DNA from: Bacillota bacterium
Lineage (GTDB): Bacteria > Bacillota > Desulfotomaculia > Desulfotomaculales > Desulfallaceae
Assembly: GCA_023439185.1 (NCBI GenBank)
Contig: JAEXOR010000048.1
Coordinates: 1 to 64,000, forward strand
Direction: 5' to 3'
DNA: 64,000 bases
Made by a program: the position numbers and the translations under genes. Under the pieces are notes generated by a model, which was not told the DNA's origin, made no database searches, and was given only the letters and a program-made list of their open reading frames with translations. Below are positions 1 through 9,780 of this stretch, in pieces. How positions within the stretch are numbered: the stretch's first letter is position 1; the number at the start of each line of letters is the position of its first letter.

Positions 1-2377
1 CCCCCCGGGGGGCCCCGGGGGCGGGGGCCGCGCGGGGGGGGTTCTTACCCCCGCCGGGCGCCGACTTGACGGGGAAGCAGTCGAATCCCACCGTTATTTC
101 GTTAATTGCAACGCCTTCCCGCAGCCGCGGTTTAAAGGCATAGATTACTGCACCGCCCTCCAGGCCAACCAATATGCTATGATTAAAGGTACCCCGCAGC
201 TGGTATTGGGCCACCTCCGGGACCACCAGTCCCGCCGGGATGGTAAATTCTCCATCCGGCAGCAGCATTTGCGGCCGGGTGACGAACATGGTCAGGCAGG
301 AAGGCGGCCGGCGGTAGTGTTTAATACCCGCCTCGCCGGTGAGACTGTCGCTCCAGGCCAGCAGCGTCAGCGGCCAGCCGCTTTCCAGCGGCCCCTGGTT
401 CCTCATCCGGTCGGTCCAGTTGCCGCCCAATTCCGCCCGGCGCCGCTCTTCCACACTCAGCTGCTTGCCGGGCGGATAGGGCTCGCCGGATTTCTGAACC
501 GGCAGCCCGTCGGGGTACTGGAATACCTGCCACACATTGAGGTACTCCGGTCCGTAATCGCCCCGGGGATTGTATTTCGCCACGGCAACCTCCAGGTCCA
601 GCGTTTTTTCCGCCCCGGGTTTTAAATCACCCAGCACCTTGTACTGGTTGCCCCACAGGACAGTGACATAGTCCAGCTTCAGGCCGGTATCGTTTTTCAC
701 CCGGCCGGTTACGCCGCCGTCCTTGATCTCCACTATTGCCGACAGGCCGGCTGCTTTTTCGGCCAATTGCTGATTAACAAAGGATATGCCGCGGGTGTTC
801 CATTGGGAAGCATCCCCGAACTGCACCTCCAGGTCCTGGCCCCGGATCACCCGGTACTGGGGAGGGCCGTTTTCATCCATCATCTCCAAGGGACGTCCGC
901 CAATGGTCTCCACCTGCACCGCCAGATCGGGATCATCCAATACGGCGGTAAACTCCCCGCGGGTGGGAACAAAATACCCCGCCGCGGTATAACCGGAGGC
1001 TTTACCGTCTTCCCCGGCGTCCACCACCTGTACCATATTGACCAGCACGTTACCGCCGGTCGTAATCATATAGGCGTAAACCCCGCCGGCAAACAGAATC
1101 GACAGTAACGGCACCGCCGCCCAGGTGAACTCGGGCCGCTGCATGCGGCGCAGCACCAGGTAGGTTATTGGTCCGGCGGCCAGCAGAAACACCAGCAGAA
1201 ACACTCCCACCGGCCGCCAGCCCGGAAAGGCGTCCCGGGGCAGGTTATTGGTTTGGTAGATTAAACTGCCCAACGGTGAGTTGGGCTGCACGTCCTTATA
1301 ATAATCATCCATCGTCGCCGGGGTCAAAAACTTGGCCCACAGTCCTTCCCCCGGCACCCCGGCCCGCCAGGGGGATAAGTTGGGATCGAAACCCAGTACC
1401 GTAACCGTTCCGGAACCCAGCGCATATTTCAACCCCAGGGGACGGCCTGCCGGCCCCCAGGGTTCGCCCGGACCGCGCAGTTCAACCACCGCGGAGGGGG
1501 CGGAACCGGTAAAGCTGACGCCCAGCCAGGCGGCTTCGGCCTGCCAGCCGGATCTTTCCGTTATTTTATCCGTGGCCACCAAAAGCGTGTTTTCCGGCAG
1601 CACATCCAGGGCCTGCTCGATTTCCAGCCCGCCGCCGATCACCAGGCGGCCGCCCATCTCCACCCAACCGGCAAGCGCCTTGCGCTGCCCGTCGTCCAGC
1701 ATCGCGGCGCCGGCGGCGGTGACCAGAATGGTTTGAAAGGCGTCAAGTTGTTCGCCCCGGCGGGGAAACAAATCCCTGGTCAGCTCTTTCACCTGGGGCG
1801 CCCGGTACACTCCGTCGGGCATCAGGGGACGAACCTGCTCCAGGGCGGGCGGCACCGGACCCAGCACCCCCACCGCCAAAGGCGTGGGTCCGGTAATGCC
1901 GGTCCCGGAGAACTTGGCGCTGCTCCGGACCAACTCGCGGTCGCCGGACCGGAAAATGAAATCCACCCGGGAGCCCGGATCATTGACCGGGAACCACAGC
2001 GTCAGCTTTTTCTCGCTACCGGCAGGCAGGGAGACCCTTTCACCGTAGCCGCGCAGGGGAATCTCCCGGATCGGCGGCGCCGTGCCGGACGGCAAACCGC
2101 CCGGTGTCGGCATCGTATAGCGGTAATAGCTCATGGCCTCGATAATCCCGTTGAGATCCTCGGACCCGGTATTTTTCAACACCACCGCGGCCGGGGCGTA
2201 CCGGCCTTCGGCCCCCCAACCCTGCCAGCCCAGTTCGGCCTCAATCTGAACCGGGCCGTCGCTCTCCGCGTTCTCCGCGGCGACTGCCGGCAGGACTGTA
2301 AGAAAGCATAATAAAAGAGCGGCCAATGCCAATACCCGCCACCCTTTACTTACCCAACTGCAATTATTTAATGCCAT
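1..2377 (-). CDS. Large exported membrane protein of unknown function (3' end beyond window)
   Basis: No stop codon is met in this frame before the window edge, so at least 792 codons are present and the C-terminus is missing. The ATG at 2377 follows a good ribosome site (AAGGAG). Residues about 13-35 form a signal peptide ending near AVAA. A first extracytoplasmic region of about 350 residues contains a stretch around 200-270 (ILVTAAGAAMLDD, then WVEMGGRLVIGGG) that resembles the glutamine-amidotransferase-like fold used in BatA/DUF4350-type membrane proteins. Two membrane helices follow at about 393-412 and 418-438, then a long second soluble part. The last 15 or so codons before the window edge are GC homopolymer and should not be trusted. 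Function unknown. Confidence 0.7.
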   Translation of the reverse strand, partial: MALNNCSWVSKGWRVLALAALLLCFLTVLPAVAAENAESDGPVQIEAELGWQGWGAEGRYAPAAVVLKNTGSEDLNGIIEAMSYYRYTMPTPGGLPSGTAPPIREIPLRGYGERVSLPAGSEKKLTLWFPVNDPGSRVDFIFRSGDRELVRSSAKFSGTGITGPTPLAVGVLGPVPPALEQVRPLMPDGVYRAPQVKELTRDLFPRRGEQLDAFQTILVTAAGAAMLDDGQRKALAGWVEMGGRLVIGGGLEIEQALDVLPENTLLVATDKITERSGWQAEAAWLGVSFTGSAPSAVVELRGPGEPWGPAGRPLGLKYALGSGTVTVLGFDPNLSPWRAGVPGEGLWAKFLTPATMDDYYKDVQPNSPLGSLIYQTNNLPRDAFPGWRPVGVFLLVFLLAAGPITYLVLRRMQRPEFTWAAVPLLSILFAGGVYAYMITTGGNVLVNMVQVVDAGEDGKASGYTAAGYFVPTRGEFTAVLDDPDLAVQVETIGGRPLEMMDENGPPQYRVIRGQDLEVQFGDASQWNTRGISFVNQQLAEKAAGLSAIVEIKDGGVTGRVKNDTGLKLDYVTVLWGNQYKVLGDLKPGAEKTLDLEVAVAKYNPRGDYGPEYLNVWQVFQYPDGLPVQKSGEPYPPGKQLSVEERRRAELGGNWTDRMRNQGPLESGWPLTLLAWSDSLTGEAGIKHYRRPPSCLTMFVTRPQMLLPDGEFTIPAGLVVPEVAQYQLRGTFNHSILVGLEGGAVIYAFKPRLREGVAINEITVGFDCFPVKSAPGGGKNPPRAAPAPGAPRG

Positions 2378-2582
2378 TGACCAGTCTCCTTCGCAGATGA
2401 TCCTGACAAATGCTTCTATTTCTATGACGCCCGTTCATTGCTGATGGTTCCAGAAAAACACGTAAAAACACAAAAAAATTGACAAAAGATTAGCGATTTG
2501 GAAAAAACAAAACCCTGTTCACTTGGAACAGGACGCTCATATCCATGTCAGCCAATATCTTATACATTTTTTATCAACTGTT

Positions 2583-3515
2583 TTAAAGCTCCGGCGCGGC
2601 CAGAGAAAAAAGGGCGTCGGCCAGTTCCCTCAGCCGCGCGGCATCTTCCACCCGGTGGCGCCACACAGCGGGGATGGCCTTTTCCCCCAGCCGGGCTCCG
2701 GCGAGGGCGCCGGTCATGCAGGCAATGGTGTCGGTATCACCACCCAGGCTGACGGCATAAATAACCGCGTCCGAAAAGGACCCGGCATGGCTCAGAAAGG
2801 AATATAAAGCCGCAGGCACCGACTCGTGGGCCGCAACGCCGTTGCCGAGGGCGGCCGCCGCGTCCGCAGAGGCCGCCGCCGGCAGCAACAGGCGGATTTG
2901 CTCCATTTTGCGATGTAAGGCTGGGGTGCGGATATACTTTTCCAGATCCGCCAGGAATGCCCCCTGGTTAAAGCTCGTACCGTCCGGCTGCCGGACAAGC
3001 AATGCCACCGCGCAAGCTTGCAGCACCGCGCCCTCCCGGCCCAGCTCATGGCTGTGCGTAATCAGGGCGCTGTCATTGGCAATTTCGGCGGCCAAACCCG
3101 GCTCCCGGTATTTCAAAAGACCCGCCGGCGCCACCCGCATGGCGGCTCCGTTGCCGTAAGAGCCCAAGCCGCCGAAAAGTAAGCTTGAGGCTTTATCCCA
3201 TGGTTCCCCCCGGACAATCAATTCGAAAACCCGCGGCGGACCGGACCCGTAGCCGCGCCACGGCTGGGCAAAATAATTGCGGGCGAACGTATCAGCCATG
3301 TGCCGGCCGTCAAAACCGCGGCATTCCAGCAGCGATTCCGCCATGCCCAGCATCATGTGCGTATCGTCGGTATAACAGAGTTCTCCCGGTTCCTCCAGCA
3401 ATTGTTCCAGGGCATAACAGGGGACGACGCGCGCCCCTTCGAATTTAGCGCCCAGCGCGTCGCCGACAGCGGCGCCCAGCAGGGCGCCCCGGAATCTTTC
3501 CCGCAGTTCTTGCAT
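2583..3515 (-). CDS. ADP-ribosylglycohydrolase (DraG/ARH family)
   Basis: A protein of 310 residues when started at the ATG at 3515, which follows GGGGAG; an in-frame start 66 bases upstream only adds a hydrophobic tail without a ribosome site. The family removes ADP-ribose from proteins or from small ADP-ribosylated molecules using two Mg ions. The expected features are present in order: the N-terminal GALLGAAVGDALG helix, the first metal motif TDDT at 49-52, a GNGAAMR segment near 121-127, and the second metal motif GGDTDT at 258-263. No signal peptide, so cytoplasmic. There is no nitrogenase or ADP-ribosyltransferase gene nearby, so the substrate cannot be inferred from context. Cysteines inside the metal sites are absent, as expected. 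Confidence 0.85.
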   Translation of the reverse strand: MQELRERFRGALLGAAVGDALGAKFEGARVVPCYALEQLLEEPGELCYTDDTHMMLGMAESLLECRGFDGRHMADTFARNYFAQPWRGYGSGPPRVFELIVRGEPWDKASSLLFGGLGSYGNGAAMRVAPAGLLKYREPGLAAEIANDSALITHSHELGREGAVLQACAVALLVRQPDGTSFNQGAFLADLEKYIRTPALHRKMEQIRLLLPAAASADAAAALGNGVAAHESVPAALYSFLSHAGSFSDAVIYAVSLGGDTDTIACMTGALAGARLGEKAIPAVWRHRVEDAARLRELADALFSLAAPEL

Positions 3516-3638
3516 CCGCTCCCCACCCCCGGGTAAGGCTAATAATCCAGTTACCATAAATATGGCAAGCATATTTCCCAAAGTAGCGCAAATCAGGTAA
3601 GATTATGGCAGTGAGCATTAAACGAAAGGGTCTTGTTA

Positions 3639-4289
3639 ATGACCGGTAAGCACTGTAGGCTATGCAGGGAAAAAGCGCCGCGGGTTGCAGGGATCGATAA
3701 GCCGATCTTCTATCACTGTCCCCATTGCGACCTGATATTTTTAGATGACGATTTCATCATCAGCGACGCGGATGAAAAAAAAAGGTACACCCTGCACCTG
3801 AACAGCCGGGCCAACGCCGGGTATGTCAAGATGTTCAGGCAGTTTATTGATGCGGGAATAAAACCCTTTTCCGTCGGGTTGAAAAAAGGCCTGGATTTCG
3901 GCTGCGGACCCGGCCCGGTGCTCAGCGAACTGCTCGCTGAAACCGGCATCGAAATGGATATTTACGACCCCTATTTTTACGACAACCGGGAAATCCGGCA
4001 CAAAAAATACGATCTGATTACCGCCACCGAGGTTTTTGAGCATTTGAAAAATCCCCGGCGGGAAATTGATTTTTTAAAGGAGCTGTTAAACCCCGGCGGC
4101 CTGCTGGCCGTGATGACCCTTTTTCATGATCAATGCGATTTTAAAAACTGGTGGTACCGGAGAGACGCCACCCACGTATGTTTTTACAGCACCAAAACCT
4201 GCCGCTGGATTGCGGAACACTTCGGTTTGCAAATCAAATACCTGGACGCCAAAAACACCTGCGTCTGGCAAACTATCCCCACTCTTTAA
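3639..4289 (+). CDS. Class I SAM-dependent methyltransferase with N-terminal zinc-ribbon
   Basis: About 216 residues. The ATG at 3639 is preferred over a TTG six bases upstream because GAAAGGG then sits 8 nt away. The N-terminus has two cysteine pairs (CRLC and CPHC) that should bind zinc, a layout seen in Methyltransf_23-type proteins. The SAM-binding motif LDFGCGPG lies near residue 85, followed by the acidic post-motif segment MDIYDPYF and the motif-II region DLITATEVFEHL. A GGLLAVMT strand and an HVCFYS segment follow. The substrate is not evident. The gene converges on prfC and the two coding regions overlap by 17 bp at their 3' ends. Confidence 0.8.
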   Translation: MTGKHCRLCREKAPRVAGIDKPIFYHCPHCDLIFLDDDFIISDADEKKRYTLHLNSRANAGYVKMFRQFIDAGIKPFSVGLKKGLDFGCGPGPVLSELLAETGIEMDIYDPYFYDNREIRHKKYDLITATEVFEHLKNPRREIDFLKELLNPGGLLAVMTLFHDQCDFKNWWYRRDATHVCFYSTKTCRWIAEHFGLQIKYLDAKNTCVWQTIPTL

Positions 4290-5880
4290 GTATCAGCTGC
4301 GGGTTTTTCTCCCGGCAGTAATTAAGTTCCCATTCGGACGAAAACAGCGCCACCAGCTTCTCGTTCCGATCATGAGCCAGCTTGCACCTGCTGGGCCAAA
4401 TGATCTCTTTTTGCGTCCCGGTGTCGGCTTCAACCCAGCGGGCACAGGAAAAAGGAAGCTTGCCGACGGTGGTTTCCACACCGTACTCGGCCCTTAGCCT
4501 GGCCGTCACCACTTCAAACTGCAGTTCGCCCACAGCGGCCAGTACCGGCTCCTTCCTCAGGCTGTCCACAAAGAAAAACACCTGGATGGCGCCCTCTTCC
4601 TCCAACTGCTCCAGACCTTTGTTGAACTGTTTATATTTGCCGATATCACTGTTTTGCAGCACACAAAAATGTTCGGGTTGAAAGCGGGGAATGGTGTTAA
4701 ACTCGATCTCCCGGCCCGCGCAAAGGGTATCCCCGATACTGAACACCCCCGGATTGGCCAGTCCCACCACGTCGCCGGGATAGGCCTCCTCCACCGGCTC
4801 CCGTTCGCCGGCAAAAAAACGGTAGGCCCGGGCAATCCGGACTTTGCGTCCCAACCGGGAGTTATAAACCTGCATATCCTTTTCCAGCCGCCCGGAACAC
4901 ACCCGCAGGAAGGCAACCCGATCCCGGTGCAGGGGGTCCATGTTGGCCTGAATTTTGAAGATCAGTCCGGAAAACAACGGGCTGGCGGGCTCCACGCTGT
5001 TTGGACCGGCATCGTAACGGCCCGGAGAGGGGGCAAGCTCGACCAGCGCCTGCCAAAAAGGCTCCAACCCGAAATTATTTATGGCGCTGCCGAAGAACAC
5101 CGGCGTAACCCGGCCCGCCAGAAATTCATCCGTTTCAAATTCCGTTCCGGCGGCGTTAATCAGTTCTATCTCCTCAATAAGCCCGGCGTGCTCGTCTTTA
5201 CCAAGCAGCTCCGTCAGCAGGCCGTCGTATAGATCGTGCACCCGGACGGGGGCCCGGTACTGGCCGTGCTCGGTACGCTCAAAGAGCATTACGCTTTTGC
5301 TGCGCAGGTCGTAAACCCCTTTAAAGGTGGGGCCGTTGCCGATAGGCCAGTTGATAGGCGCCGGGCTGATGCCCATAACCCGCTCAATTTCGTCCAGCAG
5401 TTCCAGCGGTTCCCGGCCCGGCCGGTCGAGCTTGTTGATAAAGGTAAATATCGGCGTGCTGCGCAGCCGGCAAACCTGGAACAGCTTTTTAGTCTGGGAT
5501 TCAATGCCCTTGGCGGCGTCCAGCACCATTACCGCGCTGTCGGTCACCATCAACGTGCGATAGGTGTCCTCGCTGAAATCCTGGTGACCCGGGGTATCCA
5601 ACAGGTTAATCCGATATCCCTGGCAGTCAAACTGCAGCGCGGCGGTAGTTATGGATATGCCGCGCTGCTGTTCAATTTCCATCCAGTCGGATGTGGCGTT
5701 GCGCTGGTTCTTGCGGGCCCGCACCGAGCCCGCCATGTCCACGGCGCCGGCGTAAAGCAGCAGTTTTTCGGTTAACGTGGTTTTGCCCGCGTCTGGGTGG
5801 GATATGATGGCGAAGGTGCGCCGCCGGGAAACTTCGTAATCCAGGTCGTTTTGAGTGATACTTGCTGTATGTTGCGCCAT
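4273..5880 (-). CDS. prfC: Peptide chain release factor 3
   Basis: A translational GTPase that recycles RF1/RF2 from the ribosome after termination. The start at 5880 (MAQHTASITQ) follows GGAGG and gives 535 residues, close to the usual 525-530; a longer frame reaching 5973 has no ribosome site. G-domain motifs are intact: the P-loop SHPDAGKTTLTEK, switch II DTPGHQDFSED and the guanine motif NKLDRPG, the last typical of RF3 rather than EF-G. The C-terminal RF3 region FQPEHFCVLQNSDIGKYKQF is also recognisable. It stands alone, divergent from the yhcN-type lipoprotein and convergent with the methyltransferase. Confidence 0.95.
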   Translation of the reverse strand: MAQHTASITQNDLDYEVSRRRTFAIISHPDAGKTTLTEKLLLYAGAVDMAGSVRARKNQRNATSDWMEIEQQRGISITTAALQFDCQGYRINLLDTPGHQDFSEDTYRTLMVTDSAVMVLDAAKGIESQTKKLFQVCRLRSTPIFTFINKLDRPGREPLELLDEIERVMGISPAPINWPIGNGPTFKGVYDLRSKSVMLFERTEHGQYRAPVRVHDLYDGLLTELLGKDEHAGLIEEIELINAAGTEFETDEFLAGRVTPVFFGSAINNFGLEPFWQALVELAPSPGRYDAGPNSVEPASPLFSGLIFKIQANMDPLHRDRVAFLRVCSGRLEKDMQVYNSRLGRKVRIARAYRFFAGEREPVEEAYPGDVVGLANPGVFSIGDTLCAGREIEFNTIPRFQPEHFCVLQNSDIGKYKQFNKGLEQLEEEGAIQVFFFVDSLRKEPVLAAVGELQFEVVTARLRAEYGVETTVGKLPFSCARWVEADTGTQKEIIWPSRCKLAHDRNEKLVALFSSEWELNYCREKNPQLILKEWG

Positions 5881-6109
5881 GTTTCCTCCACTGAGATTGT
5901 TTTGTCCTATAATTTTGCAATCTGTAATACCGTAACCAATATTTATAATAAGCATAATCACGCCAATATACAATTACCCGCAAACAAATTTTACCACTGA
6001 CTTTTAACAAACGCGACTTTTAACACCCGGCACCAAAATCAGGCATAATTTTTTCTTCACTTTTACTACAACATATAAAAAAGAAAACCGGTTCAAAGGA
6101 GAGAGCGTT

Positions 6110-6577
6110 TTGTTTGGCAGAAAAGTGTCATTACTGCTGCCGGGCTTGCTTGTTCTGGCCCTCTTTATATCGTGCGGCTGCCTGGCCGCCAAAAAACCGG
6201 CGCCACCCGATAAACAGTTCCCCAACCGGACCAGGGCCGAAACAGATATTCAAAAGGCGCAGCGTATTGCCCGTGACACAGACAAGATCGACAGAGTGCA
6301 AAAATCCACGGTGGTAGTCGCCGGGAAAAAAGCCTATATCGGCTTGGACCTGGAACCCGGCATGCAGGAGGAGCAACTGCTTGAGGTGGAAAATATTGTC
6401 GCGGACAGAATTAAAGGTACCCAGGAGTCAATAAATACTGTTTACGTAAGTTCGGACGCCGCTTTTGTTTCCGAGATTAAAAAAATTGCCCGGGGAATAG
6501 CCCGGGGCGATCCGGTATCCCGGTACGCCCCGGAACTGGAAGAGCTGGGCAGTAACATCAAGCCCCGGACAATCTAA
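6110..6577 (+). CDS. YhcN/YlaJ-type sporulation lipoprotein
   Basis: A 155-residue lipoprotein candidate starting with TTG at 6110 behind a strong AAAGGAGAGA site. The N-terminus is a lipoprotein signal (residues about 6-25, LLLPGLLVLALF, then cysteines at the ISCGC segment). The mature part has the YhcN/YlaJ signature: a run of ADTDKIDRV-type residues, then a beta strand STVVVAGKKAYIGLDL and a helix-strand unit ending in YVSSD. Proteins of this family are associated with the spore membrane in Bacillus. The gene is divergent from prfC across a 229-bp AT-rich spacer in which I see no confident promoter. The assignment of which cysteine is lipidated is uncertain. Confidence 0.75.
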   Translation: MFGRKVSLLLPGLLVLALFISCGCLAAKKPAPPDKQFPNRTRAETDIQKAQRIARDTDKIDRVQKSTVVVAGKKAYIGLDLEPGMQEEQLLEVENIVADRIKGTQESINTVYVSSDAAFVSEIKKIARGIARGDPVSRYAPELEELGSNIKPRTI

Positions 6578-6612
6578 TCAACAGTGGTACCAGCGTTTAG
6601 GGCGCCAGAGTT

Positions 6613-9399
6613 CTACCCGGCGCCAAGGACGGCGGCGCAACGGGGGCAGGTTTCCGGATGGTCCGCATCCAAACCTGTTTCTTCGTGGTACATCCAGCAG
6701 CGGGCGCACTTGGCTCCGGTGGCCCGGGATACCCCCACCGCCAGGCCGGGCATATCCTCCACCCCGAAGGCGGACGCGGTTTTTTCCGCCAGCGTATGAA
6801 CAACCGCCCCGGAGACAATCAGCAGCACCGGCAGGTCGGCGGTCAGGGGCTGCAAAAAAGCGGCGGTGTCTTGATCAACGTACAGGTCCACCCTGGCTTC
6901 CAGGGAGTTGCCAATCGCCTTCTCCTGCCGGGCCTTCTCCAATGCCCTGGTCACCACGCCGCGGATTTTCATCAGCCGGCTCCACTTTTCCTCCAGCACC
7001 GGGTCAAGATAGCTTTCGTCGGACCCGGGCATATCGGTTAACTGCACGCTTTCCGGCGCTCCTGCGGACTTGGGCAGATGGCGCCAGATTTCTTCGGTGG
7101 TAAAAGCCAAAATGGGCGCCAGCAGCCTCACCAGGGCGTGCAGCGACTGGTACATCACCGTCTGGGCGCTGCGCCGGGCCGGCGAAACGGCTGCTTCGCA
7201 GTATAACCGGTCTTTAATAATATCCAGGTACTGGGCGCTCATGTCCACGGTGCAAAAATGGTGCATGGCGTGGTAGACGGTGTGGTATTCGTAATCACGA
7301 TACCCTTTGTCCACCCGCTGAATCAGCCGGTGTAGTTTTAACAACGCCCAGCGGTCCAACTCAAACATTTCAGCGTAGGGGACGGCGTCCCGCTCCGGTT
7401 CGAAATCGTAGATATTGCCCAGCATGAACCGGCAGGTGTTTCTGATTTTCCGGTAGGCCTCAGTCATCTGTTTCAGAATGCCCTGGGATACCGCCAGATC
7501 ACCCCGGTAATCGGCGGAGGAAACCCACAGGCGCAAAATGTCGGCCCCCATCTGGTCGATCACCTTCAGCGGGTCCACCACGTTGCCCAGGGATTTGCTC
7601 ATTTTGCGGCCGTTTTCATCCACCAGGAAACCGTGGGTCAGTACCGCCCGGTAGGGCGCCCGGCCCCGGACGGCCACCGAGGTGTTCAAGGATGAGTTGA
7701 ACCAGCCCCGGTGCTGGTCGCTGCCTTCAAGGTACAGATCCGCAGGCCAGCTCAGGCCGGGCCAGATGTCCGGTTCGTCCAGCACCGCCAGGTGGCTGGA
7801 GCCGCTGTCGAACCACACGTCCATGGTGTCGGTTTCCTTGGTGAATTCAGCCCCGCCGCATTCCGGGCAAACCAGTCCCGAAGGCGCCAGCTCTTTGGCT
7901 TCCCGGGCGAACCACACGTCGGCGCCGTGCTCCCGGAAAAGCTTTTGTAAATGTTCAATGGTTTGATCGTTAATCACCGGTTTATTGCAGGAACCACAGT
8001 AAAATATGGGAATGGGCACGCCCCAGGTCCGCTGGCGGGACACGCACCAGTCGCCGCGGTTGGCCACCATGTTGTGGATACGGTCCCGGCCCCAGGCGGG
8101 GATCCAGCGTACCTGCTCAATGGCGTCCAGTGCTGCCTGGCGAAAACCGTCTATGGAAGCGAACCACTGCTCGGTAGCCCGGAAAAAAACGGGCTGTTTG
8201 CAGCGCCAGCAGTGCGGATACTGGTGTTTGATGGTCTGATCCTTGACTAAAGCGCCGGTTTCCCGCAGGGTTTCCAGCACTCCGGTGTTGGCCTCGTGGT
8301 AAACCCGGCCGGCGAACTTGCCGCCCTCTGCGGTAAATTTACCCCGTCCATCTACCGGCGACATGATGGTCAAACCGTATTTCAAACCCACCAGGTAGTC
8401 TTCATGGCCGTGCCCCGGCGCGGTATGCACACAGCCGGTGCCTGCCTCCAGGGTGACGTGATCGCCCAGGATCAAAGGTGACCGGCGGTCCACAAAGGGG
8501 TGCCCGCACACGATGCCCTCCAGGTCGGCGCCCTTGAATTCCTTCAGTACCGGGCCGTCGTCCAGGCCGGTTTCCCGCAGGAAGAAGTCTTTTAATTCTT
8601 TGGCCACCATAAGTTTTTCCCCGCCGCTTTCCATCAGCACGTAATCGAACTCGGGACGCAGGCAAATGGCCATGTTGGCCACCAGCGTCCAGGGGGTGGT
8701 GGTCCAAATGACCACAAAGGTGTTTTTTTCGGGCAGCAGGCCTTTGCCGTCCCGGACGGGAAACTTGACGTATATGGACGGTGACTTTTTGTCGGCGTAT
8801 TCCACTTCGGCTTCGGCCAGGGCGGTTTCGCAGGATGAGCACCAGTAAACCGGCTTAAGCCCCTTGTAAATGTAACCCCGCTTGGCCATCTCGCCGAAGA
8901 CCCCAATTTGCCGGGCCTCGAAGTGGGGCATCAGGGTCATGTACGGGTGGTCCCAGTCGCCGCGCACACCCAGGCGCTTGAATTCTTCCCGCTGAATATC
9001 CACGAATTTCAAGGCGTATTCTTTGCACTTGTTTCTGAATTCAACAATGTCAATTTTGTGACGGTTCAAACCCAGATTTTTAATGGCCTGCTGCTCAATG
9101 GGCAGGCCGTGGGTGTCCCAACCGGGTACGTATGGCGCGTCGAAGCCCGCCATGGAGTGATACTTGACCACGATATCTTTGAGCACTTTGTTCAGGGTGT
9201 GGCCCAGGTGAATGTGGCCGTTGGCGTAGGGCGGGCCGTCGTGCAGGATAAACTTGGGCCGGCCGCTGTTTTTTTGCTGCACCCGCCAATAAATATTCAT
9301 TTCTTCCCAGGCTTTAATAATTTCCGGTTCACGCTGGGGCAGGTTGCCCCGCATGGGAAATTCGGTTTGGGGCAGGTTCAGGGTCTTACCATAGTCCAT
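6613..9399 (-). CDS. ileS: Isoleucyl-tRNA synthetase
   Basis: Charges tRNA-Ile in the cytoplasm. The 928-residue product has the class I HIGH motif as HIHLGH at about 62-67 and the KMSKS loop in GRKMSKSLGNV near residue 595. The connective-peptide editing domain is present (TTTPWTLVANMAI and GTGCVHTAPGHG). The C-terminus ends in a zinc finger with two CxxC pairs (CARC and CPRC) in the last 31 residues, typical of the bacterial zinc-containing IleS type. The gene has its own promoter and an isoleucine T-box leader upstream, and lies last in the ylm-divIVA-ileS block, as in other Firmicutes. Confidence 0.98.
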   Translation of the reverse strand: MDYGKTLNLPQTEFPMRGNLPQREPEIIKAWEEMNIYWRVQQKNSGRPKFILHDGPPYANGHIHLGHTLNKVLKDIVVKYHSMAGFDAPYVPGWDTHGLPIEQQAIKNLGLNRHKIDIVEFRNKCKEYALKFVDIQREEFKRLGVRGDWDHPYMTLMPHFEARQIGVFGEMAKRGYIYKGLKPVYWCSSCETALAEAEVEYADKKSPSIYVKFPVRDGKGLLPEKNTFVVIWTTTPWTLVANMAICLRPEFDYVLMESGGEKLMVAKELKDFFLRETGLDDGPVLKEFKGADLEGIVCGHPFVDRRSPLILGDHVTLEAGTGCVHTAPGHGHEDYLVGLKYGLTIMSPVDGRGKFTAEGGKFAGRVYHEANTGVLETLRETGALVKDQTIKHQYPHCWRCKQPVFFRATEQWFASIDGFRQAALDAIEQVRWIPAWGRDRIHNMVANRGDWCVSRQRTWGVPIPIFYCGSCNKPVINDQTIEHLQKLFREHGADVWFAREAKELAPSGLVCPECGGAEFTKETDTMDVWFDSGSSHLAVLDEPDIWPGLSWPADLYLEGSDQHRGWFNSSLNTSVAVRGRAPYRAVLTHGFLVDENGRKMSKSLGNVVDPLKVIDQMGADILRLWVSSADYRGDLAVSQGILKQMTEAYRKIRNTCRFMLGNIYDFEPERDAVPYAEMFELDRWALLKLHRLIQRVDKGYRDYEYHTVYHAMHHFCTVDMSAQYLDIIKDRLYCEAAVSPARRSAQTVMYQSLHALVRLLAPILAFTTEEIWRHLPKSAGAPESVQLTDMPGSDESYLDPVLEEKWSRLMKIRGVVTRALEKARQEKAIGNSLEARVDLYVDQDTAAFLQPLTADLPVLLIVSGAVVHTLAEKTASAFGVEDMPGLAVGVSRATGAKCARCWMYHEETGLDADHPETCPRCAAVLGAG

Positions 9400-9429
9400 T
9401 TTAGATACACCTCGGCAGTTAAATAATAA

Positions 9430-9499
9430 GTATTCAGAATTCGGGAGTCAGCATGGGGTTCCGATTCCTTCATTCTGACTAATGAATTCTGACTCCTGT
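9430..9499. repeat. TCAG-type short intergenic repeat
   Basis: Degenerate copies of ATTCAGAATTC / GGAGTCAG and their reverse complements (CATTCTGACT, GAATTCTGACTCCTG) lie between the T-box terminator and the ileS start. The same words recur at 10780-10860 and 34011-34037. Not coding in any convincing frame. Confidence 0.6.
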
Positions 9500-9504
9500 A
9501 CATA

Positions 9505-9757
9505 AATAAACCCGTCCCGTAAAGGGACGGATTCTTTCCGCGGTACCACCCTATTAGGACCGGCAGAGTTAAAAAACCGGACCCTCTTTGGTTGCCTGTA
9601 ACGGCGGCTGCCGTACCGGCTTACTCTCCCGGCATCGCACAAACGGGATTTAGGCCGTCGCCTCCGGGGTGATATTGGAGCGGTTGTTACTGTACCCGGT
9701 TCGCACCAAGCCCGGGTTCTCTGAACAGTTTCTCCGCCTACTCGTCCCGTTCATCAG
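9505..9757 (-). promoter_or_regulatory. T-box riboswitch leader of ileS (isoleucine specifier)
   Basis: Read on the minus strand, the leader begins near ACGAGTAGG (about 9735-9745, the stem I base motif). It carries a specifier codon ATC at 9671-9673 (context AATATCACC) and the invariant T-box AGGGTGGTACCGCGG at about 9539-9553. It ends in an intrinsic terminator with stem CCGTCCC/GGGACGG (9512-9530) and a T-rich tail. Uncharged tRNA-Ile should pair with the specifier and the T-box bulge to disrupt the terminator and allow ileS transcription. The ATC specifier agrees with the downstream gene. This explains most of the 406-bp gap between ileS and the DUF167 gene. Confidence 0.95.
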
Positions 9758-9780
9758 CTTTGACATTTTATAACTATGCC

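Noticed and set aside
84..100. 17-bp match AATCCCACCGTTATTTC to 23467-23483
   Set aside because: One copy lies inside coding sequence and the other in a terminator; no extended similarity, so coincidence is likely.
3516..3581. Signal-peptide-like extension of the ADP-ribosylglycohydrolase
   Set aside because: No ribosome site; the family is cytoplasmic and the ATG at 3515 has GGGGAG before it.
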